Origin: Microcyclospora pomicola
Taxonomy: Eukaryota > Ascomycota > Dothideomycetes > Capnodiales
Assembly: GCA_002786065.1 (NCBI GenBank)
Contig: NHNY01000007.1
Span: forward strand, 496,001 to 560,000
DNA: 64,000 nucleotides
Direction of reading: 5' to 3'
Positions within the stretch are counted from its first letter, which is position 1; each line of letters begins with the position of its first letter. Both the position numbers and the translations under genes were made by a program. Of the stretch, positions 54,280 to 64,000 are shown in pieces. Under the pieces are notes generated by a model, which saw only the letters and a list, made by a program, of their open reading frames with translations, made no database searches and was not told the origin of the DNA.

Positions 54280-56897
54280 ATGTCTCACCGGACCATTTTT
54301 AACCGGGTACATCGCCTACCACCACTTGGATATGGCCGATACCCAGCACCTAGCCAAAACGCATTCTTGATCAACAGGTTTCATCGAAGAAATGCCACCA
54401 GTGAAGCGGGTGAGAACAAATCAGGCCACATCTCGACCACTCCGAATGAAGGGATAATATTCTTCAACAACCTCGTGCCGGTCAATCTCCAGTGGCTGTA
54501 TCGCGTGTCATGGCTCCTCGAGAAACGGTCCCCAGTCAACATTCTCACGGATCACGCCAAGGTTGATACCGTGGGTGCTCTGTCACCCGCCAAAGTGCTC
54601 GAGAATGCGACCAAGGACGGACAGATGGGGATCGGGAAAGTGTCTACGATTGAAGTGCTGCCTCGTTTGAAGGAGGGCGGTGCTTACCTCAAATTCAGCC
54701 ATGACGAGGCCACAGATCCGGCGACAGTGGCCGAGGCGGTACGGAAGTACCTGAAGGAGCGACCGATCAAGCCCTGGTGGAACCCATTCAGTAACGTCAA
54801 AGCCGGCCTGGTGTTGGGAAAGCCATGGGTCGAAGATCTCTTTCGCATGCCGTCCAAACGGCTCAAGGTGGAGTACGTCCCGACCGAGCCTGGATCGGAG
54901 GTGGCAGAGCTCAGCCAGGAGCAGCTCTACAGCTTCTTTCGGCCATATGGCAAATTGGCTGATATCATCATGCAACCGTCGGATTCCAAGGTGATGCCAA
55001 GATATGCGTATGTTGATTTCGCGCAGATGAGGAAGACGATCATGGCGAAGAACTGTCTGCATGGGTACACCGTCACAGACGACCAAGGCGGCGGAAAGAC
55101 CGGCACGGTGCTTCGATTAGGATATGAGAAGAAAGAGCGCGCGGGCTGGATCAAGGACTGGTTGTTCAGCCATCCACGTATCGTCATCCCACTGCTTGCG
55201 GCTTTGATCGCGTCGATCACTGTCGCCGTTTTCGATCCTTTGCGGGTGAGAATAAATTGCAATACCTGAAGTAAACATTACTGACGAAATAACAGACTCT
55301 CAGCATTCGAACTCACATCACCAGGACATTCCACTTTGAGGATAACGTCGTTTTTGCATGGTTCAGAGCACAAAGTGAAGACCTGATCAACAAGGTCAAG
55401 CAATTCCGTAGTGGTGTAGACACGGCCGATGCTGGCATGCAGGTAGTATGGGACGATCGCAAAACAGAAATCGAGCAGATCCAGTCATGGCTGATGGAGA
55501 CTGCCGACACGTTCATTATCGTGCAAGGTCCACGTGGAAGTGGCAAGAAGGAGCTGGTCGTCGATCACGCGCTTAAGCATAAACGTGAGGCTCATCGCGT
55601 GCTGATCGTGGACTGCAAGCCTATCCAGGAAGCGCGTGGTGATGCAGCCACCATTGATGCCGCGGCCGGTCAAGTGGGTTACAGACCAGTATTCTCGTGG
55701 ATGAACAACATCAGCGGCTTGATGGATCTGGCCGCCCAGGGTATGACGGGTATGAAAGCTGGCTTCTCCGAGACGCTCGAAAATCAGCTTTCGAAGATCT
55801 GGAACAACACTGCTGCCGCACTAAAACAGATTGCGTTGGAAAGTCGAAGACGTGACGACCAGGATGCCAATCTCAGCGACGACGAATATCTGGAAGCTCA
55901 CCCTGAATGTCGACCCATTGTCGTCATTGACAACTTCCTACACAAGAGCGGCGACCAAGGCAGCGCCCTCGTCTACGACAAGATTTCCGAGTGGGCTGCA
56001 CGGCTGACGACCAGCAACCTTGCGCATGTCATCTTCCTCACCAACGATGTCTCCTTCAGCAAGTCTCTGTCCAAAGCTCTTCCTGATCGCGTGTTCCGCC
56101 AGATTGCTCTCGGAGACACCTCCCCAGAAGTGGCGAAGCAATATGTCATTAAGCACCTCGATTTTGGCTCGACTGATACAACCCTCAAAGCAGCCCAAGA
56201 AGAAGGCGAAGAGCTTCGCAAGCTCACTCCATCCCAGCGACGTGCCGATCTCCGCGAGCTCGACGATGTCATTCCTCTTCTCGGCGGTCGTCTCACTGAT
56301 CTCGAGTTCCTCGCCCGCCGCATCAAAGCCGGCGAGACACCATGGAAAGCCGTGCGCGAGATCATCGATCAGTCCTCGTCCGAAATCCTCAAGATGTTCT
56401 TGCTGCTTGGCTCGGAAAGCCGCGACTGGACGTCCGCACAGGCGTGGACGCTCGTGCGCCAGCTCGCGACCCATGACACCCTCCGCTTCAACGAAGTCCT
56501 GCTCCTCGACGCCTACAAAGGCGCCGGCGGGGACAAAGCGCTCGCCGCACTCGAGCAAGCCGAGCTGATCGCCGTGCAGTCGTTTAACGGCCGACCGTAC
56601 AGCATCAAGCCCGGCAAGCCCGTCTACCAGCCCGCCTTCCAGCGGCTCGTGGAGGACCAGGTGCTCGCCGCCAAGCTGGACCTGCAACTCCTTGACGACG
56701 CCACGGCGGCGGCAACCCGCAGCATCGACAAGTACGAGCAGGAATTGCATCTGCTGGGCGAGCTACCGAGACAGCCGGGCGAGTTGCGCAGTCGCGTGCA
56801 GTGGCTGCTTGGCAAGATCGCCGCAGCACAGCAGAAGATCGAAGGCTTCGAGAAGGAGACTGCGGTGCTGCAGGCGGTGCTGAAGTCGGAGTATTAG
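54280..56897 (+). CDS. YME2: Mitochondrial inner membrane protein Yme2 (RNA12 family)
   Basis: An 855-residue inner-membrane protein that affects mitochondrial DNA and nucleoid maintenance. The first ATG is at 54280. A basic presequence (MSHRTIFNRVHRLPPLGYGR) is followed by EGIIFFNNLVPVNLQWLYRV, an RRM-like domain (LYSFFRPYGKLADI, RYAYVDFAQM), and a membrane segment (IVIPLLAALIASITVAVF). A 50-nt intron (55246-55295, GTGAGA...AACAG) separates FDPLR from TLSIRTHITRTFHF. The second exon has a Walker-A-like GPRGSGKKE in an AAA-type domain, PIVVIDNFLHKS as Walker B, GGRLTDLEFLARR, and a C-terminal coiled coil. The order matches the family. Confidence 0.92.
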
Positions 56898-58985
56898 TGG
56901 CCGGCTGTTTGTTTTCTATCCATTGGCAACCTCAAGATTGGAAGCGGTTCAAGAGCATGACGATCAGGAGGCTCATCTGTATACATGTAAGTCTATGTCC
57001 AGGAAGGCAGAAGTCCCTCCTCACACAGTTTCGCACGAGGTACATAGCATGTAGCCATCATATGCCGGTAGGACATCTCACACTCTACATTCTTGCATCA
57101 TAGCAGCGCCATTACTAAGGTAGTCACCTTGCCATGAAACGTAGTTGTCCATACTAGTAGACGGCAGCGAATGACCCAAGTGGTGAAAAATAGCAGGACG
57201 ACATAAGGTGATTTCAAACATTTCTCAGCCATAAGAAGGAGAAGAACGGGTAGGTAGTACACAGTAAGTACGACGCATCACGTTTGATGACCCTTCACTA
57301 ATCGTTCTGTTCCAAACGCTCGTCGACAATTGAATAGCCTGACTAGACAGGAAAGATATTGATAGGTGCTGTGTGTGATGATAGGCTTTCCCTTGAACCT
57401 ATTGTCTACATAGCCCCCCCTGGGGTTCATCGTATCAATGACCGATTGATTGATGTCCATGATTGACTCCGTTTTCAGTCTTGGATGTTACATTTGAGTA
57501 CCAGGAAGGGAGGACCGTCACGAAGAGCACATTCACTGCTACCATATCATCTCATCCCAGCCTAATCCATTCCATGTCACTTTTCTGCACGTCCAGGCAA
57601 TGTGGACAACAAGTTGATCGCAAAGCAGTCTCACTCCATCGATAGCAGAGCGATCAGACACCTCCACCTAGTCAGGTAGCTTGACAGAGTCGCCGATCCT
57701 AATCGAACATCAGCTCGAGGAGATGATTACAGACCTAAAATAATAGAATGGATACAGGCCGGGTTCATAACCTAGGTCACTCTTAGATATTCCAGGTCTC
57801 AGACCTTAGAAGTTGGACTAGATATTGTAAGTCTCAGACGCTGTAGGTAATGAGAAAGGCAGAGTATAATGACCTGATGTTCTGCTTCGTTCTCAGCCTC
57901 AATCCGAACCCTCTCTCGAAAGGCCATGGCATCACGGAAGAGGTCTTCCTCTTCCTGACGACGCAGCCGTCCTTGTTATGTGGCCTCGATTTCTTCTTCG
58001 AACACAGATTGGCTGGTCTAGGTAGCCAGGAACCTCTCAATACCAGAATCTTGAAATTGTGTGGGATGGATCCCCCACCAACATTTCTCCAATCTCGGAC
58101 GACCGATTCCATCTCGACTAGCACTTGTATCCAGCAACCAGTGGGCGTACAGTACAAGAGTCCGCAGAGGTGATCCGCAGGGAAGGGGCCATTTCAGCTG
58201 GACACCACTATCGCTATGTATACCATATCACGCATCGATCGAGGCAACGTAGAGAATACATTTCGAAATCCATTGCAAGGTAATCTTATATCATCAACAG
58301 TGACTTAATAAAGTGACCGGCTTGCCGCTGGACGAAGTAGCCAATTAATCCCAATCGAACGTCCACTCGGGCAGATGATACCAGGCCCCCAATAGTCTTG
58401 GATGTGAATTATGACGAAGAGAGCAGGAGCATACCAAGTGGTTACGTCGATCGAGGCGACAGAGAAGGGAGGACATGTCGGTCGCGAGGCAATCTCCGAT
58501 CATTGATAGGGAATGCAGTGGTTGGGATGACGAATGAATCGACCTGTTCGCTGTTAGGGATATGAGCACTCTGGCGAACAGCATTCTATTGCATGGACAA
58601 GGCGGTGAGGCTTACTGTTGACCAGCCATTGTAGTACCGGAGTGGCCGAACATACGAACAAAGACATGAAACTACAATGACAGCACAGACGATGGCAAGA
58701 GAAGTTGCAGCTCATGAAGTTATCATTCCAAACTATTCTAGAATTGTAAGAGGTTTCTCCATGCTACTTTACAGCAACTGAGCAAACACAGTCATCAAAA
58801 ACAAAGGAAAATCGGAGTCTTCTGCTTCATGCTGAGAAGATGCTTTTTGGTGGTCTCTGTGCCAACGTGGCAACCAGTCGTAGCATCGTCATCTCTATTC
58901 CGGAACGCCTTACTGCCATGCAAAAAGCATCAACACAAGATGGTATCGAGTGGGAGGGTGTGAGAGGAAGATAGAGGCGAGACGT
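56898..58985. other. Long intergenic region
   Basis: About 2.1 kb between convergent YME2 and HSP70. Only short unsupported frames occur on either strand. The HSP70 3' UTR should occupy the right end. No RNA gene or repeat recognised. Confidence 0.5.
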
Positions 58986-61060
58986 TTAATCAACCTCCTC
59001 GACGGTGGGACCGTCGTCGCCGCCAGCGCCAGCAGCGCCGCCAGCACCGGGGAAGCCGCCGGGTCCGCCGGGCATACCACCGGGCATACCACCAGCTCCT
59101 CCCTCACCACCGTAGAGCTTCATCATGATGGGGTTGGCGTGGGACTCAAGCTCCTTCTGCTGAGACTCGTACTCGTCCTTGGTAGCGGTCTGGTTCTCGT
59201 CGATCCATGCAACGGCTTTGTCGATCTCAGCCTTGAGCTTCTCGCGGTCCTCAGCAGGAAGCTTCTCCTCGGTCTTGGGGTCGGAGAGGGTGTTCTTGAG
59301 GGAGTAGGCATAGGACTCGAGGCCGTTCTTGGCCTGAATGCGGCCAGCCTCGGCTTCATCCTCCTCCTTGTACTTCTCGGCCTCAGCCAACATGCGCTCG
59401 ATCTCCTCTTTGGAAAGACGACCCTTGTCGTTGGTGATGACAATCTTGTTGGTCTTGCCAGTGCCCTTCTCGAGAGCGGAGACGTTCATGATTCCGTTGG
59501 CATCCAAGTCGAATGTGACCTCGATTTGAGGAACACCGCGAGGAGCCGGGGGAATGCCGGTCAACTCGAATTTGCCCATGAGGTTGCTAAAGAAGAAGTC
59601 AGCACAAGATCAATGTGAATGTGGAGGGTAAGAAATTGGAAAGGTACTTACTTGTCCTTCGTTCGAGCACGTTCACCTTCGAACACCTGGATAAGCACAC
59701 CAGGCTGGTTGTCGGAGAAGGTAGAGAAAACCTCGGACTTCTTGGTGGGAATGGTAGTGTTACGCTTGATGAGCGCGGTCATGACACCACCGGCAGTCTC
59801 GATACCGAGAGACAACGGCGCGACGTCGAGAAGGAGGATCTCGTTGGTCGACTTGCTGGAGGTGTCACCAGAGAGGATGGCGGCCTGGACAGCAGCACCG
59901 TATGCAACAGCCTCGTCAGGGTTGATGGACTTGTTGGGCTCCTTGCCATTGAAGAAGTCCGAGACCATCTTCTGGACCTTGGGAATACGGGTGGAACCGC
60001 CGACAAGGACGATCTCGTGGACGGAAGATTTGTCGATCTTGGCGTCACGGAGGACACGCTCGACGGGCTCCATGGTGGAGCGGAAGAGGTCCTGGCAGAG
60101 CTCCTCGAAACGGGCACGGGTGATGGAGGTGTAGAAGTCAACACCCTCGTACAGCGAGTCGATCTCGATGGAGGTTTGTGCGGACGAAGAGAGAGTGCGC
60201 TTGGCACGCTCGCAGGCAGTTCGTAGACGGCGGAGAGCACGTGCGTTGGAAGTGAGGTCCTGTGATATGTTAGCATTGTTCGATGACGAATTGAGGTCGG
60301 TAACGCTTCGCACCTTCTTGTTCTTTCGTTTGAATTCAGTTACAAAGTGGTTGACGAGACGGTTGTCAAAGTCCTCTCCACCCAAGTGAGTATCTCCGGC
60401 GGTCGACTTGACCTCGAAGATACCCTCCTCGATGGTGAGCAGAGAAACATCGAAAGTTCCTCCTCCCAAGTCGAAGATGAGGACGTTGCGCTCACCCTCT
60501 TGCTTCTTGTCTAGACCGTATGCAATGGCGGCAGCCGTGGGCTCGTTGATGATACGGAGCACGTTGAGGCCAGCGATGAGACCCGCATCCTTGGTAGCCT
60601 GTCTTTGCGAGTCGTTGAAGTATGCAGGGACGGTGACGACGGCGTTGTTGACGGTGCCACCGAGGTATGACTCGGCAGTCTCACGCATCTTAGTGAGTAC
60701 CATGGAGGAGATCTCCTCAGGGGTGAACTGCTTCTCCTCGCCCTTGAACTCGACCTGGATGACGGGCTTGCCAGCCTTGTCGACGACCTTGAAGGGGAAG
60801 TGCTTCATGTCGGCCTGGACCTCGGCGTCGGCGAACTTGCGGCCGATGAGGCGCTTGGCGTCGAAGACTGTGTTAATGGGGTTCATGGCGACCTGGTTCT
60901 TGGCCGAGTCACCGATCAGACGCTCGGTGTCTGTGAAGGCGACGAACGAGGGGGTTGTGCGGTTGCCCTGGTCGTTGGCGATGATCTCAATGCGGTCATC
61001 GCGGTAGATGCCCACACAGGAGTAGGTGGTACCCAAATCAATTCCGATTGCGGGACCCAT
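58986..61060 (-). CDS. Cytosolic Hsp70 chaperone (Ssa type)
   Basis: A 651-residue Hsp70. Three exons: 61060-60314, 60259-59652 and 59586-58986. Introns are 60313-60260 (GTGCGA...CACAG, 54 nt, a multiple of three, so readthrough adds 18 residues) and 59651-59587 (GTAAGT...TTTAG). It begins [20 protein letters not shown]. Nucleotide-binding signatures are [14 protein letters not shown] and [14 protein letters not shown]. The interdomain linker region is [14 protein letters not shown]. The lid ends in a Gly/Met/Pro-rich stretch and the cytosolic TPR-binding motif EEVD. It has no signal peptide or KDEL, excluding the ER form. The first intron's unusual GTGCGA donor could be weakly spliced. FES1 in this window is its expected exchange factor. 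Confidence 0.95.
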
Positions 61061-62021
61061 GATTGCGGTTGTGGTGTGGTATGTGGTGGTGGGGTATATG
61101 AAGTGTCAGGAATTCTTTCTGGAGTCGTAGGAAGGTCGACTCAATCAATGCAAAGTGTAGGAGAGGGTGTCTGTGGGTTCGTAAGACACAACAAGGTAGA
61201 AGGGTGTGTAAGGGGAGGTGGTGGAAGACGGAACGGTGGTGGTGGTGGTGGTTGAAGGTGGTTTTTGTAACCCAACAAATCGCGGACGCTAGTGGTTGTG
61301 CGTGGAAGTTGATGGAGGCTCGTGGAAGTATCGCACATGCCAGACGCTTCTCGCGCCCTCCACCGCCACATTCGACTGAGATCACGAAGGTTGTAGTATG
61401 TACCTGAACTGAAGATGAATTCGCTATGGAATACCTATGTATTGAAGCACTTATTATACGCCGAGGACTGGTGAAGTGAATACAATGCTGCTGGATGTTG
61501 TGCACGAAGCTGTCCGAAGCTGAGCCCAACGTCATCCAGCCTGAAGTGATGCCCCACTAAAATTCTGTCGAATTGTCCCCCGCCACCACCGACTTTTCCA
61601 CCGTCGATCGAGTGACGTCGAAGTTTCAGGCTTGTCACGTGATGTATATGAGCTGTCGTGGTGCAGTACTCGATAATGATAATGTTGATAGGTTTCTCTA
61701 AGTAGAGCGTACTCCTGTCAGGGAGGATCTTTGCCGAGCAGATCATTACGACAAGTGTCCAAGAGGCGGCTGGCAAACACGGGTGCCCCGTCAGATCCGA
61801 GATAGCACAAAGACCGCACACGTTCGGTGCTAGACCATGACCCGTGCAAACAATATACCGATGCAGGAGTTATAGAAATGAGCAATCATGATTAGTTCAA
61901 AGATTAGAAGATCATCATAATAGTAAGGGTGAAGGCACGAGTTCATGCTGCCTCACGAGATCTAGAAAGTCTGTTCATTCCACATCAATTCATATACACA
62001 TGCACATGCCCACCCTCAACA
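61061..62021. promoter_or_regulatory. HSP70 5' region
   Basis: About 960 bases upstream of HSP70 on its strand, meeting the 3' flank of the carboxypeptidase. It contains a (GGT)6 run at 61235-61252 (ACC-rich in the transcript sense). There is also one two-unit heat-shock-element-like match, CGAAGTTTCA, at 61619-61628. With only two units it may be chance. Confidence 0.4.
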
Positions 62022-64000
62022 TCACTTCCTCCTCCCACCGAAAACACCTCTCTTCCTCATCGGCCTCTCACCAAACAACGCCCGATTCCACGCCCTCTCG
62101 CCCCTCTTCCCGAGCTCCACGGCACCATTCGGCCGGTTCGTCGTCGTGTTATACGTCGCATTGAGCGGCAAGAACTCGAACACGACCGTGCCATTACCCT
62201 CGCGGTAAGTGCTCTCCTGCGGGCCCCTGGTGTGCACGCCGGCCCACACGCTGTGGTGGCCGGTGGCGACGTCGCGGCCGCACAGCACGCGCTCGAACAG
62301 CTCGAGCGCGGCGAGCGGCTGGTAGAACGGAACCTCGTGGCCGGATTCGTAGATCCGCGCGAAGGCGTAGTTGTTCGATTGCTTGACCTGGCCGTGCACG
62401 ACGTGGTCGGACGTGCAGAGGTCGACGTAGCCTGCGGTCGCGTAGCCGGGGGCGTTGATCTCCGAGGCGACGACTTGGCCGCCGAGCCAGTTGCAGTTGT
62501 AGTCTGGAAAAGGGGGGAGGGTTAGCTGAGGCGGGAGGGATGGGGAAGAAAGGAGAACATACCGGCATCGCCGGCGTACTGCACCACGTAGACGCCCTGC
62601 TTGACCAGCGCGCGCACGTCCTCGATGGTGTGCGCTTCCCGACCATCATCACCCGTCGATCCGAACGCAGTGCCCACCGCATCCGGGCCGCCGGTGAAGT
62701 TGACATACGCTCCCACCGCCTTCTGCACCTTCGGCGAGTTGAGGTAGTCCTCGAAAAACGAGTACGGGAACGGATCCGGGTTGTCGTTCGTCGATAGTTC
62801 TCGAATATCGTATTCATCGCGCGACGCATAGTCGTCCAGCACCAGCTCGACCTCATACGCACAGAAGTTGTCCGCGGCGCTGCAGGCATCATCCCCGCCG
62901 TGGATATAGCAATCCATGATCTGGTCGTGACAGTTGCCCTCGCCGTACATGGCGTTGTACATCATGTTCTCGATGCTCTTGTTGAACGGCTTGTAGTCGT
63001 ACGTGTTGCCCGGGTAGACGGTGAAGTTGTAGTAGGCAGCGTACTGGATCAACGGATCGTACCAGCCGTTGCCGATGATGACACTCTCGAGATGGATCTT
63101 CTTGGCCTTGGGCAGCTTCCCGGCCTTGATCTTGGCGTTTTGCGTTTCGATGTACTCGTTGTAGACCGGACCGTAGTGTCCACCTGTTGTAGCAAGGCCG
63201 TCAGTTCGCGGTTCTAGGCATGGTGCGCTACGAGAAGGGATCATTACCGTAGCTCTCCGTAGCAAAGTGGAACCCATGGCGGGAGTATTGGGGGAAAGCT
63301 CCCATGAAACCTGTGAAGTGTCAATCAACCATTTCCATCCCCGTCCAGCAAACGAGCTCGATCCCACCTTGCAGACCATTCCAGAACTGCGGCGCGCCGT
63401 TCGCCGTCGAATTGACCGTGTCCGACACATTGCCATTCGAGAATGTGCCACAAGTTCCAATCGCCTGAGCGTAGTCGGGGCATTCTCCACTTGGCAACCG
63501 TACCAGATCGCCCGATGACGGGTCCACGTATCCATCGACCGCGACTGAGTACGAGAACCCGGTCTGGGCGGGCTGATCGATGAAGAGCATGTTGGAAACA
63601 TTACTACAGATTGATTTCAAAAGTCAGTACCTCCATTCTCAATAGTCCTTTCCGGATGCCTTAGAACTTCCTCCAATGGTTGACTCACTTCCACGCATAC
63701 GGATTATTATACACATCCCCATTGAAATCCACCCCACACGGGCCCAATTCCTGAAACAGGCCGATCATGCTGCTCGACCCGGGCCCGCCATTGATCCACA
63801 CGGTCAGCGGCGCCTCATGCGGGTTCTGATTGCGCGCCTCGAAGAACCAGAAGAACAGGTGCTGGTCCTCCTCGACGTCGAGGTAGCCGCTGTAGCTCTT
63901 GACGCCCGGGGTGAGCTCGCAGATGCCCTCCGGGACTTGCTTGTAGCGGACGGTAATGTCGGAGTAGCCCGTGGCGGTCTTGAAATCAGTGGGGGGCGCG
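62022..64000 (-). CDS. Serine carboxypeptidase, family S10 (5' end outside window)
   Basis: The 3' part of a secreted or vacuolar S10 carboxypeptidase. Visible exons are 64000-63689, 63603-63368, 63310-63248, 63183-62563 and 62503-62022, all joined by GT-AG introns of 56-85 nt. The upstream part carries the substrate-binding motif VWINGGPGSSSMIGLFQELG and FIDQPAQTGFSYS. The catalytic serine lies in ESYGGHYGP, split by an intron after the first G of the first Gly. The catalytic Asp is in the YAGDADYNCNW segment and the His in SGHEVPFYQP (other family members have GHMVP). Many cysteines and N-glycosylation sites (NVS, NFT, NKS, NAT) fit a secretory protein. The start codon and signal peptide are beyond the right edge. 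Confidence 0.9.

Noticed and set aside
55938-56750. 270-residue minus-strand open frame
   Set aside because: Antisense shadow inside the second YME2 exon, with no recognisable domain.
58950-60226. Long plus-strand open frames
   Set aside because: Antisense to HSP70; strong codon bias in HSP70 keeps the opposite strand open.
61100-61640. A strong heat-shock element array upstream of HSP70
   Set aside because: Only one two-unit match was found, at 61619-61628; nearby GAA and TTC triplets do not have the required 2-base spacing.

Overview
The window is a piece of a filamentous ascomycete genome, most likely a Dothideomycete. Genes are separated by 0.3-2 kb and interrupted by short GT-AG introns of about 49-116 nt. 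A five-intron actin gene and fungal housekeeping genes (EDC4, CDC123, CWF21, FES1, AIM9, YME2, cytosolic HSP70) sit beside accessory genes such as a pectin lyase, a NACHT-type NLR and a CFEM-like protein. The class-level placement is an impression from protein style, not a computed phylogeny. Gene models below were built by hand from reading frames, splice signals and recalled family sequences; no database was searched.

Layout. 1-2456: 3' part of an EDC4/Ge-1-like decapping scaffold. 3262-6074: an NLR-type NACHT gene on the minus strand, interrupted by three in-frame TAA codons. 6747-12512: a small orphan protein, a secreted pectin lyase, a 26-bp perfect inverted repeat and an HD-domain protein. 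14633-33142: a run of genes for glycan handling (GT25, two divergent paralogous type II glycosyltransferase-like proteins, a TPT-family sugar transporter, a GT32 enzyme with a 350-residue low-complexity tail, a DUF4185-like beta-propeller, a secreted CFEM-like protein with a histidine-rich repeat tail, an acyltransferase-3 membrane protein and a membrane-anchored predicted beta-propeller). 33546-39213: a METTL27-like methyltransferase, an M20D amidohydrolase and two tandem orphan paralogs. 41239-64000: mostly housekeeping genes (CDC123, CWF21, a TDA3-like FAD oxidoreductase, FES1, actin, a small conserved three-exon protein, AIM9, YME2, HSP70) and the 3' part of a serine carboxypeptidase that runs off the right edge.

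How the genes may work together. The 14.6-33.1 kb stretch looks like a cell-surface or exopolysaccharide cluster. A Golgi nucleotide-sugar transporter could feed several Golgi glycosyltransferases, a membrane O-acyltransferase could decorate the product, and two propeller proteins could trim or bind it. No characterised fungal capsule or galactosaminogalactan cluster that I know has this composition, so it is the best candidate here for an undescribed system. FES1 and HSP70 are functional partners (nucleotide exchange factor and chaperone) but lie 12 kb apart and are not an operon. Several gene models depend on exons too short or out of frame to stand out as open frames: the first exon of CDC123, the presequence exon of AIM9, the last exon of the M20D enzyme, the 5' exons of the CFEM-like gene, and the first four actin exons.
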